DNA from: Hahella sp050299855
GTDB taxonomy: Bacteria; Pseudomonadota; Gammaproteobacteria; Pseudomonadales; Oleiphilaceae
Length of the DNA stretch: 64,000 nucleotides
Assembly (NCBI GenBank): GCA_050299855.1
Contig: JBNKWQ010000007.1
Span: 186,001-250,000 of the forward strand
Direction of reading: 5' to 3'
Shown: piece after piece, positions 51,401-59,485 of the stretch
Position numbering within the stretch: position 1 is the first letter of the stretch
Layout: every line of letters begins with the position of its first letter
Made by a program: the position numbers and the translations under genes
Notes under the pieces: model-generated
The model's input: the letters and a program-made list of their open reading frames with translations, nothing else
What the model was told of the DNA's origin: nothing
The model's database searches: none

Positions 51401-52147
51401 GATGATCTTGGCCGCTGCTGCTTCACGTATCAGAGCCAGGGCAGCAGTCCCCTGTTGTTGCCAGGCTTGTTTAAGCACTTGGGCCTGTTGATTCAGGGCG
51501 GCAAGATCCAGCGGGATTTCGGGAATTAACAGGTCGGTTTTATTCAGGTAATCCTTCAGCTTCAGCAACAGATTATCTGGGCCGCTATAACCCATTTCAT
51601 AGGCGGCATAAGCCAGCACGGGATTGTCATAAAACAGTTCTCGCCAGACTTGCCGGCAGGCCTGCTGCAGTAATTGGCTGGTATCCTGCTCAAGACTGAT
51701 ATCAAAGAGTACGCCGCTGTCGAAGGCATGATCCTGCAACGCTCGCTGGCAGAAGCCGTGGATGGTATAGATGGCGGCAGTATCCATTTCCAGGATGGCT
51801 TGCTGCAGCCGCCAGCGAGTCTTTGCCACTGCCTCCGCAGCGCCATTTCTGGTGACTGTGCTGCAGGCACTTTCGCGTAGCCAGTTCCAGCCGTCATCTT
51901 CTGCCGGAGGTGTTACCACTTGCAGCGCCTGCCAGGCGTCATGCAGGCGTTCACGGATACGGTTGCGCAGCTCGTCGGTGGCGGCGCGGGTAAAGGTCAC
52001 CACCAGGATCTGCCGTACATCCCATTGGGATTCCACGATGGCGCGCAGATACAGGGTGGTAATGGTATAGGTTTTCCCGGTTCCGGCACTGGCCTCGATC
52101 AGATGTCTGCCGCGCAGAGGTAGCGTTTGAGGGTTCAACGGCTGCAT
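48488..52147 (-). CDS. recB: Exodeoxyribonuclease V subunit beta (RecB)
   Basis: A 1219-residue UvrD-type helicase with a C-terminal nuclease. Walker A is EASAGTGKTYTITTLYLR, with MIDEFQDTDPAQYAIF, LLMIGDPKQAIYSFRGAD and IVTIHSAKGLEYPLVYC further on. The RecB nuclease domain near residue 1060-1100 has GFIDLVFMYGGRFYVVDYKS with the conserved catalytic Asp and Lys. Length is close to E. coli RecB (1180). It is coupled to recC (TGATG overlap) and recD (ATGA overlap). Confidence 0.97.
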   Translation of the reverse strand: MQPLNPQTLPLRGRHLIEASAGTGKTYTITTLYLRAIVESQWDVRQILVVTFTRAATDELRNRIRERLHDAWQALQVVTPPAEDDGWNWLRESACSTVTRNGAAEAVAKTRWRLQQAILEMDTAAIYTIHGFCQRALQDHAFDSGVLFDISLEQDTSQLLQQACRQVWRELFYDNPVLAYAAYEMGYSGPDNLLLKLKDYLNKTDLLIPEIPLDLAALNQQAQVLKQAWQQQGTAALALIREAAAAKIISASAKTYSEANLDAIEAELNLWTALDTALALPKAANLLGQSTLDASLLKNAAKKGLTAPTHPLFQQLQDYASTSAEFGPWLLTTLLHNVKQDFAALKQQRHLMGFDDLITRLRDALQGPLGRQLTHTLQTRYPLAMIDEFQDTDPAQYAIFNKVYPAESTNPNLGLLMIGDPKQAIYSFRGADIFAYLQAKQDSGSIYTMETNWRSHSQLINAVNRFYVSHPDPFMLGGEIAFYPVKAAGQADQAPLTVNGTGVTPLQCWLWSRAEDEQKKTLDKNQVVPVIADTVASEVARWINLGVSGQARLGGRALRPGDIALLVRKGAEALALQEALQARGVASVFLSRESVYQTIEADDLYYLMRALLEPGNEGRVRAALVIHSWGYNANRLEQLAQNEQAWENLLHELVMLRQDWQRFGFMVMFQRWLHQYQIPARLLARPRGDRALTNLLHLAGLLQAAQQEVSTPEALAVWYTAQREGASGQQDEHQLRLESDDDLVKIVTIHSAKGLEYPLVYCPFIGLGSNWPSPPFCLHDPARDNRLALDFGDQLTAIEGMGEAAQTRANLESRAEDLRLLYVALTRARQHLVFPWGAFKQMQNTAMAWLLYGDLPNVPDDTTVFEPLLTLADSTPGFECCPWPEADNVRLSAEANHQNLAALPIKRPVQQHWFQSSYSQLSYRSNDAHSGHVAQIATTRAEELDEDRQVESHEPALAMTAEKSLLTFTSGSQSGLCLHSILEEIDFTSPAPELFDPVIERYLNYYQLGSEWTPALRQGLWQVLHTPLNAPPGGIDSAPGNADFCLHRLAERDKIVEMEFFLPVKEIMAARVNQFIAGLWQAEEPAQLDFPKQSGQLHGFIDLVFMYGGRFYVVDYKSNKLGPRTQDYGQDNMARAIREHRYDLQYLIYALALHRYLQIRLPDYDYQTHFGGIYYLFLRGMPGAAGVIDEDEPTSGVFCYRPGEAELNEFARIMQGGLP

Positions 52148-55100
52148 CAGATTCGGCTCCGGTAGTTCAGGATGGGAGCCCAGATTTTTTGGGTCAAGGT
52201 TTCAAAGGCATTGTCCAGAGGGTTTTCAACCTGGTGCCAGACCAGGGCATGATAGGGCTGACGACACTCAGCCTGATCCGGTGCCGCCTCGTTATACCAA
52301 GTACGCAGAGCCTGACTGAGCGGGTCTTTTTTACCTCCCAGGGCGCTGGCATATTCCAGGGCGGATTGTGGAAACAGTGGAACCGGGGCAGAGCCGCATT
52401 GTTGCAGGCAATCCAATAACTCTCCCAGGTGTAGTAGCGCTTCTGTTGTCGGTATTGGTGTCAGCTCCCAGGCCTCAATCTCTCCCTTGCTGATACCAAC
52501 TATATGCAGTCGCTGCTCAATATCTGCAGGCTGGAGGATATTCAACACCAGGTGTTCAGCCCAGCATTGCAGCCAGCGGTTGCCCCTCAGGCTGCCGGCA
52601 AACAAACGTAACAGGCCGCTGCTATGACATTGTTGTAGGCGGCCTTGCAGCGGTAATCCTTCTGAGTTGAAATCGAATTCCAGGGGTTCCATCTGTGACT
52701 GTAACCAGGGGCCGGCATAGCTGGTCAATGCTGAGGTGGTACTGCGCATTTGGGCCAGCCACTGTTCCCCCCAGTCGCCCAGAGGAAGATGTCCCTGGGC
52801 CCTTAATACCTGCTCGATGTGCTCAGAAGTCTGCCCGGCCAGCACCCGCTCCATCCACAGGTCACGGACTTTGTAACCGCTCAACGCGGCCAGATCAAAG
52901 GGTTCCCGGTCATCCAGGCTGGTGTCCTGTTCCAGCTGAATGTTCAGCCGCTGGCGCACAAAATAGCGTGTGGGGTGAGCCAGAAAACTCAACAGAGACG
53001 GTAGAGGTAGTGGTGTTTCCAGGCTGAACCAGGGTGGATCCGGCATGGGCAGTGGTTGGGGTACGAAGGCTGTTGCCTTGTCTGCAGTGAAGCCATCTTC
53101 CGACAGTGCGCTCAATCTGGCGCACCAGTCCTGCTGATAGCTGTGCAGGCGAGAGGGCGCCTTGTCGTCGTTGTTGCTAACCGGTACCTGCATTCCTGGT
53201 GAGTCGGGCTGGAAGTACTGGGGGTGGAACGGCTGCAACCGGTGCTCGGTTTGCAACGCCGCCGCTAGGGACTTGCCGCCCTGCTCGCTGATCAGGTCCA
53301 ACATTTCGCTGACTACCACGGCGGGAGCCCGCTCACTGTTGTCTTTGATGCTGCGGCCGACATAGCTGAGGTAAAACACTTCCCGTGCCGACAACAGGGC
53401 CTCGAGGAACAGGAAGCGGTCTTCCTGCCGACGGGCGCGGTCACCCTTGCGTGGGGATTGCGCCATCAAGTCAAAACTCAGCGGCTGATCCTGGCGCGGA
53501 AACAAATCCTGATTCATCCCTAGCAGGGCGACGACTCTGAACGGCAGGCTACGCATGGGAATCATGGCGCAGAAAGTCACCGCGCCGGAGAGAAACTGCT
53601 GGCGTCGATTGGGGCTGTCCAGACGTTGCCGGAGTTCCTGCTTTACGATTTCGAACGGTATAGGTTCGCTAACTCCAGCAAGGTTAAGATCATCGGCCCA
53701 GGCTTGCAGAGTTTCCCGCAATGACTCCAGCGCACCAGCGTCCTGTTTGTCGAGAGGGGGGATATTCCCCGTTGGGGTTTCCGGAGTGACAAACAGCGCT
53801 TCCATCATGGATTGCAGCAGGGTCAACCAGTCTGCAGGTGCCTGGGCATGTTGCAGACGCTGATACCATTGATGCCAGCGTTCAATTTGGGCGGCCAGGC
53901 TACCCAGGGTGTCGGCATCTCCTGACTGCAAATAAGGATAGGGTGCCAGATCGTCGTACAGTTCCACTGATTCCGGCAACATATACCCCAGCAGCAGGCG
54001 TTGCAGGCCGGAGTGCCAGGAGAACAGGTCTACTGCTTGGTTCGGGCACTGTTGTTTTTCCTTGTGGCCCCAGCCAAATCGGATACCCGCTTCCTGCAGC
54101 CAGGTCCGCACTTGTTCCAACTGCTCCTGGTCCCAGCCCAGGCGTCGGCTGATGGCCGGCACCTCAAACAAGCCCATAACTTCAGGTGCGGTAAATGTTC
54201 CCTGCAACAAGTCCAAAAAAGACAGAAATACCTGTACCAGCGGGGTATCGCTGGTGCGGCTCAAATCCGCCAGCGACCAGGGAATGACCGCCTCACCTCG
54301 CTGGGCGCCGAACACAGCCTCAATGTAGGGGGCATAAGTACCGATGTCCGCTGCCATGACGACCACATCCCTTGGATCCAGAGGAGCATCTTCGGGGCTA
54401 TTCTGGAACAGGGCCTGTAGTTGGTCGTAAAGCACTTCCACTTCCCGCATGGGGCTGTGGCAACTATGGATTTGCAGACTCTGATCGGCTGAGAGGTGGT
54501 CTGGCCAGAGGGGTTGGCGAAGATGGAAAATATCCTGCTGCAAATGTTGCAATAAGGTCTTCTGGATACTGTCTTCCTGTTCAGGAAACACCTGGATCTC
54601 TTCCTGGGGCAGGCCGAGCAGATGATCGATGTGATCGCGCAAAGGAACCCCCCAGGATGCCAACAGCCGGTGGCCCTCATCAAAGAGCCCGGCAACGCCA
54701 TCATCCTGCTGCTGGAGGCGGGCGATGGCTTTGCGTGAGACAATATCTCCCCAGTAGTGGGGAGTGGGGTTGAACTGATAGAGGGTCACCTGCAGCTTGC
54801 CGGCCAGCTGTGCCAGCACATCCAGATAGCCTGCCGCCATGTAAGGTATACCGAAAATACTCAACCGCTCCGGCAGGCCGTCAGTAAGTTGCGCCAGCCC
54901 GGTCGTTAACTGCTCACCCAACTGAGCCCGATGGGGGACGTCCGTCGATGCCGTCAACTGACGCCAAAGCAACGCCTGCCAGCGATGCTCGCCAAGTGTG
55001 GCAGGATTGAATTTCGGTGATGCCCATTCACGACACCATTCCGGACGATAAATCAGATAATGGTCCAAGACATCGGCAATTTGGCGGCTCAACTGGTACA

Positions 55101-55467
55101 GGCGCAGATCCGGGGAGTCCTGTTGCAGATAATGCGCCAGGATCTGAAATGCCGGGTCATCCAAAAGTGTGGGCAGGCACTGGTAAATGCGCCAGGTGAG
55201 CACGTCTTTGTTCCAGCTGTCCTGCTCCGGTATTGCCGGTAGTACCAGACGGTAGAGCTGCCACATGAATTGAGCAGGCAGTACCAAATTCAGGTTGGCG
55301 GCGATGCCATTGCGGGCGGCCACCTGTTGTTGCACCCAACGCCCCATGCCCTGGCTTTGCACAATCACGGTTTCTGGTGCCAGGGGATGGCTGAGCGGCT
55401 GCTTCAGCGTGGCGGCCAGCAGCTCAAGCAAGTGTTCCTGACGGTGACTGTAAATGACCTCTAACAT
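52147..55467 (-). CDS. recC: Exodeoxyribonuclease V subunit gamma (RecC)
   Basis: A 1106-residue RecC, the Chi-recognition subunit of RecBCD. It begins MLEVIYSHRQEHLLELLA, typical of the family, and carries VIVQSQGMGRWVQQQVA and LNLVLPAQFMWQLYRLVLP near the start, then IQIHSCHSPMREVEVLYDQL (here LQIHSCHSPMREVEVLYDQL), FRVVALLGMNQDLFPRQD and ARRQEDRFLFLEALLSA. E. coli RecC is 1122 residues. It is the first gene of the operon, with 66 bp to the reductase-like gene downstream of the opposite end. Confidence 0.96.
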   Translation of the reverse strand: MLEVIYSHRQEHLLELLAATLKQPLSHPLAPETVIVQSQGMGRWVQQQVAARNGIAANLNLVLPAQFMWQLYRLVLPAIPEQDSWNKDVLTWRIYQCLPTLLDDPAFQILAHYLQQDSPDLRLYQLSRQIADVLDHYLIYRPEWCREWASPKFNPATLGEHRWQALLWRQLTASTDVPHRAQLGEQLTTGLAQLTDGLPERLSIFGIPYMAAGYLDVLAQLAGKLQVTLYQFNPTPHYWGDIVSRKAIARLQQQDDGVAGLFDEGHRLLASWGVPLRDHIDHLLGLPQEEIQVFPEQEDSIQKTLLQHLQQDIFHLRQPLWPDHLSADQSLQIHSCHSPMREVEVLYDQLQALFQNSPEDAPLDPRDVVVMAADIGTYAPYIEAVFGAQRGEAVIPWSLADLSRTSDTPLVQVFLSFLDLLQGTFTAPEVMGLFEVPAISRRLGWDQEQLEQVRTWLQEAGIRFGWGHKEKQQCPNQAVDLFSWHSGLQRLLLGYMLPESVELYDDLAPYPYLQSGDADTLGSLAAQIERWHQWYQRLQHAQAPADWLTLLQSMMEALFVTPETPTGNIPPLDKQDAGALESLRETLQAWADDLNLAGVSEPIPFEIVKQELRQRLDSPNRRQQFLSGAVTFCAMIPMRSLPFRVVALLGMNQDLFPRQDQPLSFDLMAQSPRKGDRARRQEDRFLFLEALLSAREVFYLSYVGRSIKDNSERAPAVVVSEMLDLISEQGGKSLAAALQTEHRLQPFHPQYFQPDSPGMQVPVSNNDDKAPSRLHSYQQDWCARLSALSEDGFTADKATAFVPQPLPMPDPPWFSLETPLPLPSLLSFLAHPTRYFVRQRLNIQLEQDTSLDDREPFDLAALSGYKVRDLWMERVLAGQTSEHIEQVLRAQGHLPLGDWGEQWLAQMRSTTSALTSYAGPWLQSQMEPLEFDFNSEGLPLQGRLQQCHSSGLLRLFAGSLRGNRWLQCWAEHLVLNILQPADIEQRLHIVGISKGEIEAWELTPIPTTEALLHLGELLDCLQQCGSAPVPLFPQSALEYASALGGKKDPLSQALRTWYNEAAPDQAECRQPYHALVWHQVENPLDNAFETLTQKIWAPILNYRSRI

Positions 55468-55533
55468 GAGCGGGTTATTTGTCTCTCCATTATTCGAAAG
55501 CGATGAACAATACGGCCGGGCGTGTTGCCTGCC

Positions 55534-56436
55534 TTACATGACGCTGAGGCTTTGTTTCAGCATTTCGGTCAAAAACGGTGTCTTGTAACCCATGGCACGT
55601 GCCTTGCGGCTGTCCAGACTGGCATCAGGTGGGCGCTTGGCCGGCATGATCACATCCCGCTGGAATTGAGCTTCTATACGAGAATCATTAATGCCCAATA
55701 GCCCCGCCAATAGTTTCAGCAAATGGTAGCGGGTGCTGGTTTCAATGCCGCCCAGGTGGTAAGTCTCGCCATCGGCCAGTTGCAGGCATTGCAGGATGCC
55801 TTTGGCCGCCACAGGGTAGCTGACGGCGGAACGAAACTCATCACTGAAAGCCCGCAGTGTGTCGCCTTGCTGCAACTGCCCTATCCACCCCTGCAGGGCG
55901 GAAGCTTTGGTAATGCCTGGTCCGAACATCCAGGGCAGCCGGGCGATGACCGCTGTCGGGTGCAGATCCCGCACCAGGTCTTCTGCCAGGGCCTTGTGTT
56001 CGCCGTAGGTGCAGATCGGACTGACAGGATCAGTTTCGACATAGTTGCCCTGTTGACCGTCGAAAACCAGATCAGTGGAGGTGAACACCAAGCGCAGGTT
56101 TCTGTGGGCACAGCTGCGCGCCAACTGCCGGGAGACTTCCACATTCAGCAACTGGGAACGTTCGGGTTCCCGTTCACAGGTATTGGGATCCGACAGCGCC
56201 GCGGCATGAATCACTGCCACCGGTTGCATGTTATCCAACATGGCCTCTACCAATGCCTGGTCGGCCAGATCCATGCGGACCCGGAACGGTGCCAGTGCTT
56301 CCGGTACTGCCAGGCGGTGACTGACGGCCACGACGTCATAGTCCCGGGACATTAATTGGCAGAGATGAGCGCCTAGAAAGCCTGAAGCTCCCGTCACGAC
56401 AATTTTGGGTTGTGAAGAGGCAGATTGTTCGAACAT
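55534..56436 (-). CDS. RmlD-like NAD(P)-dependent sugar reductase / SDR protein
   Basis: A 300-residue extended short-chain dehydrogenase. The Rossmann motif is VVTGASGFLGAHL near residue 12, and the catalytic pattern YGEHK (Tyr-x3-Lys) is near residue 145. RLPWMFGPG and SDEFRSAVSYPVAA resemble dTDP-4-dehydrorhamnose reductase (RmlD) and relatives, including MAT2B-like proteins. No rhamnose genes are adjacent, so the substrate is uncertain. It is divergent from an EamA transporter, with a palindrome in between. Confidence 0.82.
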   Translation of the reverse strand: MFEQSASSQPKIVVTGASGFLGAHLCQLMSRDYDVVAVSHRLAVPEALAPFRVRMDLADQALVEAMLDNMQPVAVIHAAALSDPNTCEREPERSQLLNVEVSRQLARSCAHRNLRLVFTSTDLVFDGQQGNYVETDPVSPICTYGEHKALAEDLVRDLHPTAVIARLPWMFGPGITKASALQGWIGQLQQGDTLRAFSDEFRSAVSYPVAAKGILQCLQLADGETYHLGGIETSTRYHLLKLLAGLLGINDSRIEAQFQRDVIMPAKRPPDASLDSRKARAMGYKTPFLTEMLKQSLSVM

Positions 56437-56493
56437 ACCGGACGTCAGATTCGGTTCTCAGTGTGTAGGGTTTTTGCTTAGTCTGCATTGATT

Positions 56494-56510
56494 CATTGTA
56501 TGATACAATG
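56494..56510. promoter_or_regulatory. Perfect 17-bp palindrome in a divergent promoter region
   Basis: CATTGTAT-G-ATACAATG, an 8-1-8 perfect inverted repeat, is centred about 65 bp from both starts (RmlD-like on the left, EamA on the right). It overlaps TATGAT/TACAAT sequences that could be -10 elements. It is the form of a dimeric repressor site. Confidence 0.55.
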
Positions 56511-56568
56511 CGCGCCTTTTTAGGCTGGCCCTAACTTGGGAGCCCAGAGGTTTTTTGGATGATCATTG

Positions 56569-57507
56569 ATGAAAACACTGAAAGCTGAAGCGCTCCTGCT
56601 AACGGCTGCCGCTATCTGGGGGATGGCCTTTGTGGCCCAGGTCAAAGGCATGGAGCATGTCGGCCCCTTTACCTTTAACGCGGCCAGATTTCTTATCGGT
56701 GGTATCTCACTGATTCCCCTACTGCTGATACTGCCCCGCTTTCAGCGTGTTGACTCTGCCCGCCCTGCCAATCACGGCCTTGTGTGGGGAGGCCTGGCGG
56801 CAGGTGTGCTGCTGTTTGCCGGTGCCAGCCTGCAGCAGGTCGGCTTGCAATACACCACGGCAGGCAAGGCCGGGTTTATTACCGGTCTGTATATCGTCAT
56901 CGTCCCATTGATTGCATTGCTTTGGGGGCAACGGGCCCAGGCCAAGGTCTGGCTGGGTGCCTGTCTGGCAGTGGTGGGACTTTATCTGCTGAGTATTCGC
57001 GAAGACCTCACTTTGTCCTATGGGGATACGTTGCAGCTGATTGGTGCCTGCTTCTGGGCCGGGCATGTGCTGCTGGTCGGCTGGCTATCGCCCAAATACA
57101 ACCCGATACAGCTGTCGATTATGCAATTTCTGGTTTGCGGTATGATCAGTCTGGTGATTGCCTTGACTACCGAATCCGTGGCCGTGGGCACCCTGATGGC
57201 GGCCGCTGGCCCGATCGCCTATGGTGGCATTATGTCTGTGGGCGTTGCCTTTACCCTGCAGGTGGTTGGCCAGCAATGGGTGCCCGCCTCACATACGGCA
57301 ATTATCATCAGCCTGGAGGCGGTATTTGCCGCAATCGGCGGCTGGTGGTTACTGCAGGAAACGTTGGATGTTCAAGCCTTGTTCGGCTGCGCTCTGATGC
57401 TGTCGGGGATGATTGTGTCACAGCTTCCCAGCCGTAAAGCCAAGGGTACCCAATTGCCTCCCAGAGAAGGCATTGCGGTCAAAGTCTCCGGAGACAACGC
57501 TGCTTAA
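56569..57507 (+). CDS. EamA-type DMT transporter
   Basis: A 312-residue inner-membrane transporter of the drug/metabolite family with ten helices and two EamA halves (AEALLLTAAAIWGMAFVAQV; LQLIGACFWAGHVLLVGWLS). AGKAGFITGLYIVIVPLIAL is typical. The ATG at 56569 follows an in-frame TTG and is preferred; GGA lies upstream. The substrate is unknown. It is divergent from the RmlD-like gene across a perfect palindrome. Confidence 0.9.
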   Translation: MKTLKAEALLLTAAAIWGMAFVAQVKGMEHVGPFTFNAARFLIGGISLIPLLLILPRFQRVDSARPANHGLVWGGLAAGVLLFAGASLQQVGLQYTTAGKAGFITGLYIVIVPLIALLWGQRAQAKVWLGACLAVVGLYLLSIREDLTLSYGDTLQLIGACFWAGHVLLVGWLSPKYNPIQLSIMQFLVCGMISLVIALTTESVAVGTLMAAAGPIAYGGIMSVGVAFTLQVVGQQWVPASHTAIIISLEAVFAAIGGWWLLQETLDVQALFGCALMLSGMIVSQLPSRKAKGTQLPPREGIAVKVSGDNAA

Positions 57508-57518
57508 AGGTACCTTAA

Positions 57519-57667
57519 TGCTTCTGAATAACCAATCGCCAGAAAAATACAGCGGGTGGTTGGTTCAGTGCCTTTTATTGGATCAGGCGTTGGACCAGGG
57601 TGATAGTCCTGCAATCAGGGATGCAGCTGTCGCAGCAGAGCCAAAAGATCAGGTGCCATCTGGCTGA
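57519..57667 (+). CDS. Possible 49-residue ORF after the EamA gene
   Basis: An ATG at 57519 preceded by AAGG opens a 49-residue frame (MLLNNQSPEKYSGWLVQCLL and an acidic tail) that ends inside the 3' end of the convergent unknown gene. It shows no recognisable family and overlaps a coding region by about 50 nt. It may be real if translated from the EamA message, but chance is as likely. Confidence 0.2.
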
Positions 57668-58517
57668 GTGATCCCAGTGGACCCATCATATCGACAAGAT
57701 CGCCCCGTCCACTAAAGTTTTCCCTTTCGATCTGATCGAGTATTTTATGCAGGTAGCGTTCGCCACGCAGGCGATTCACTGCCAGTTCCGCCAAAGGTGA
57801 GAGCAACGGTGCAACAGCCAGTGTTGCCAGCATACCGCCACTGGCGCCAACCCAGCCTACCCAGGCGGGAACCCCTGCCAGTTTGGCCCAGATCAACCCC
57901 CAGAAGGATTGTTGTGACAAATAAACACCATTGGCCACGGCAGCTCCGGTAGCCAAGGCACTTCCGAAGGTAATCTGGCTTCCCAGTTGACTGCCGAGTT
58001 GCCGACCGAGACTGCCCACCAACAGAAACAGCAGTAAATCCCGGCCACCTTCCCGGGTTCCGCTTTGCCGGCTGAGGCGGTCCTGTAGGAACTGCATCAC
58101 CGCTTCTGACTGCGCTTCCGTCATCGGCTGCTGCAGGGCTGTTTCACAGCTCGTCCAGTCGGGAATCCAGCGCTCCGCAACTTGGTTGAGTGCCCGTTGC
58201 AGGCGGCCCATCTGAATCAGTTCGTCTTCCAGTGCCTGTAATAGCGCTTTCTCTTTTCCTGAAAGAGTCTCCGGCGGGATCGGGCCTTTGCTCCAAAGTC
58301 GGGAAGATAATCGCCACAGTGCCCGGGGGACTGTGGCCATGTCTTTGGGAATATCTCTTTTATGGCGCCAGTGGCGCGAAGAAATAGCTCGGGCAGAGAC
58401 AAAATGGCGGCGGTAAAACTCAGGTACGCGCTGATGGGCGGCAGTAAAATGGCTGCCGATGGTCTGCGAGATTTCCTGGGCAAAGCCGTCAGAAGGAAGA
58501 GTGTCGGGGTTGGTCAC
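57615..58517 (-). CDS. Unknown membrane-associated protein
   Basis: A protein of about 300 residues if started at the GTG at 58517. The longer frame to 58730 adds a stretch that does not look coding, and no strong ribosome site marks either start. It is basic at the N-terminus (EFYRRHFVSARAISSRHWRH), with a hydrophobic Gly/Ala-rich region in the C-terminal half (SLGRQLGSQLGSQITFGSAL, PAWVGWVGASGGMLATLAVA) that could form two or three membrane helices. It faintly resembles DUF6635-type proteins. No function is suggested. Confidence 0.5.
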   Translation of the reverse strand: MTNPDTLPSDGFAQEISQTIGSHFTAAHQRVPEFYRRHFVSARAISSRHWRHKRDIPKDMATVPRALWRLSSRLWSKGPIPPETLSGKEKALLQALEDELIQMGRLQRALNQVAERWIPDWTSCETALQQPMTEAQSEAVMQFLQDRLSRQSGTREGGRDLLLFLLVGSLGRQLGSQLGSQITFGSALATGAAVANGVYLSQQSFWGLIWAKLAGVPAWVGWVGASGGMLATLAVAPLLSPLAELAVNRLRGERYLHKILDQIERENFSGRGDLVDMMGPLGSLSQMAPDLLALLRQLHP

Positions 58518-58842
58518 GGATATGTTAAAAGCTCTCAAGCTGTACAGGGTTGAAAGGAGTATAGCGAATTTGGGGTGGTGATGTTGAGCGCAGCCGGCAG
58601 TGCTGGGAACGATATACAGGGGCAAGCGGGATGTCTCCATGCGTTTTTCCACCATGGAGCACAGATCAAAACGGTTGCAGCTAATTGTCATCAATAAACT
58701 GTCGTATTTTGCGTTATCCCGCAAGACCATTGATCAGGCCTTAGTAGGAGTCTTTGTTCGCACTATGGATTAAATATTGTTAGCCCTTGCATGCCGCTCT
58801 ATATTTAGTCTTCCCATACGAGTATTTTTAAGTGCCCGACCA

Positions 58843-58896
58843 AGGTGCAGGGTTGCACCTGGTATCGGCTACTGATGGCAGATCTGCTTATCTGCC
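58843..58896 (+). promoter_or_regulatory. Two perfect hairpins in the leader of the second DUF1993 gene
   Basis: AGGTGCA (58843-58849) pairs with TGCACCT (58854-58860), and GGCAGAT (58877-58883) pairs with ATCTGCC (58890-58896). Both stems are seven base pairs and perfect, and they end just before AAGGAG and the ATG at 58918. This could be a structured 5' leader. Confidence 0.4.
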
Positions 58897-58917
58897 TGAC
58901 TATTCAAGGAGTTCGCC

Positions 58918-59424
58918 ATGTCACTGTCCATGTTTCAGGTGTCTGTTCCCCTGTTGATAAATTCGCTTAAAAATCTGGACCACATTCTCAATAAGGCGAT
59001 GGTCCACTGTGAAGCCAAAAAAATTGATCCTGCCGTCCTGCTGAATGACCGCTTGTACCCGGATATGTTTCCACTGATGCGTCAGGTGCAGGTGGCGACG
59101 GATATGGCCAAAGGCTGTGTAGCCAGGCTCTCCGGCCAGCAGCCTCCGTCCTGGGACGATGTTGAAACAACCTTTGAGGAACTGAAGGCTCGCCTGGAAA
59201 AAGCCATCGCCTACTTGAAGGAATATACCCCGGAACAGATTGACGGCACTGAGGAAAAAGAAATCACCCTGCAACTCAGGTCAGGTCCTCTGCAGTTCAG
59301 TGGTCAGAACTATCTGCTCTACTTTGTATTGCCCAACGTCAGTTTTCATGTCACTACCGCTTATAACATCCTGCGACATAACGGTGTGGAACTGGGCAAG
59401 GCAGATTATCTTGGTGGTCGTTAG
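58918..59424 (+). CDS. DUF1993 family protein (second paralogue)
   Basis: A 168-residue protein close to the family standard: MSLSMFQVSVPLLINSLKNL, VHCEAKKIDPAVLLNDRLYP, DMFPLMRQVQVATDMAKGCV, FSGQNYLLYFVLPNVSFHVT and NILRHNGVELGKADYLGG. AAGGAG lies seven nt before the ATG. It is a paralogue of the gene at 4362 but keeps the family sequence better. DUF1993 function is unknown; the fold is predicted as helical and DinB-like. Confidence 0.9.
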   Translation: MSLSMFQVSVPLLINSLKNLDHILNKAMVHCEAKKIDPAVLLNDRLYPDMFPLMRQVQVATDMAKGCVARLSGQQPPSWDDVETTFEELKARLEKAIAYLKEYTPEQIDGTEEKEITLQLRSGPLQFSGQNYLLYFVLPNVSFHVTTAYNILRHNGVELGKADYLGGR

Positions 59425-59485
59425 TCTGCAAAAAGTCCAACGCCATAGAGGTTATGCGGCAGCCCTTGGGTTGCCCCCATATTAA

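Noticed and set aside
55723..56355. Plus-strand open frame (210 codons) opposite the RmlD-like gene
   Set aside because: The minus-strand protein has Rossmann and YxxxK motifs; the plus frame has no domain.
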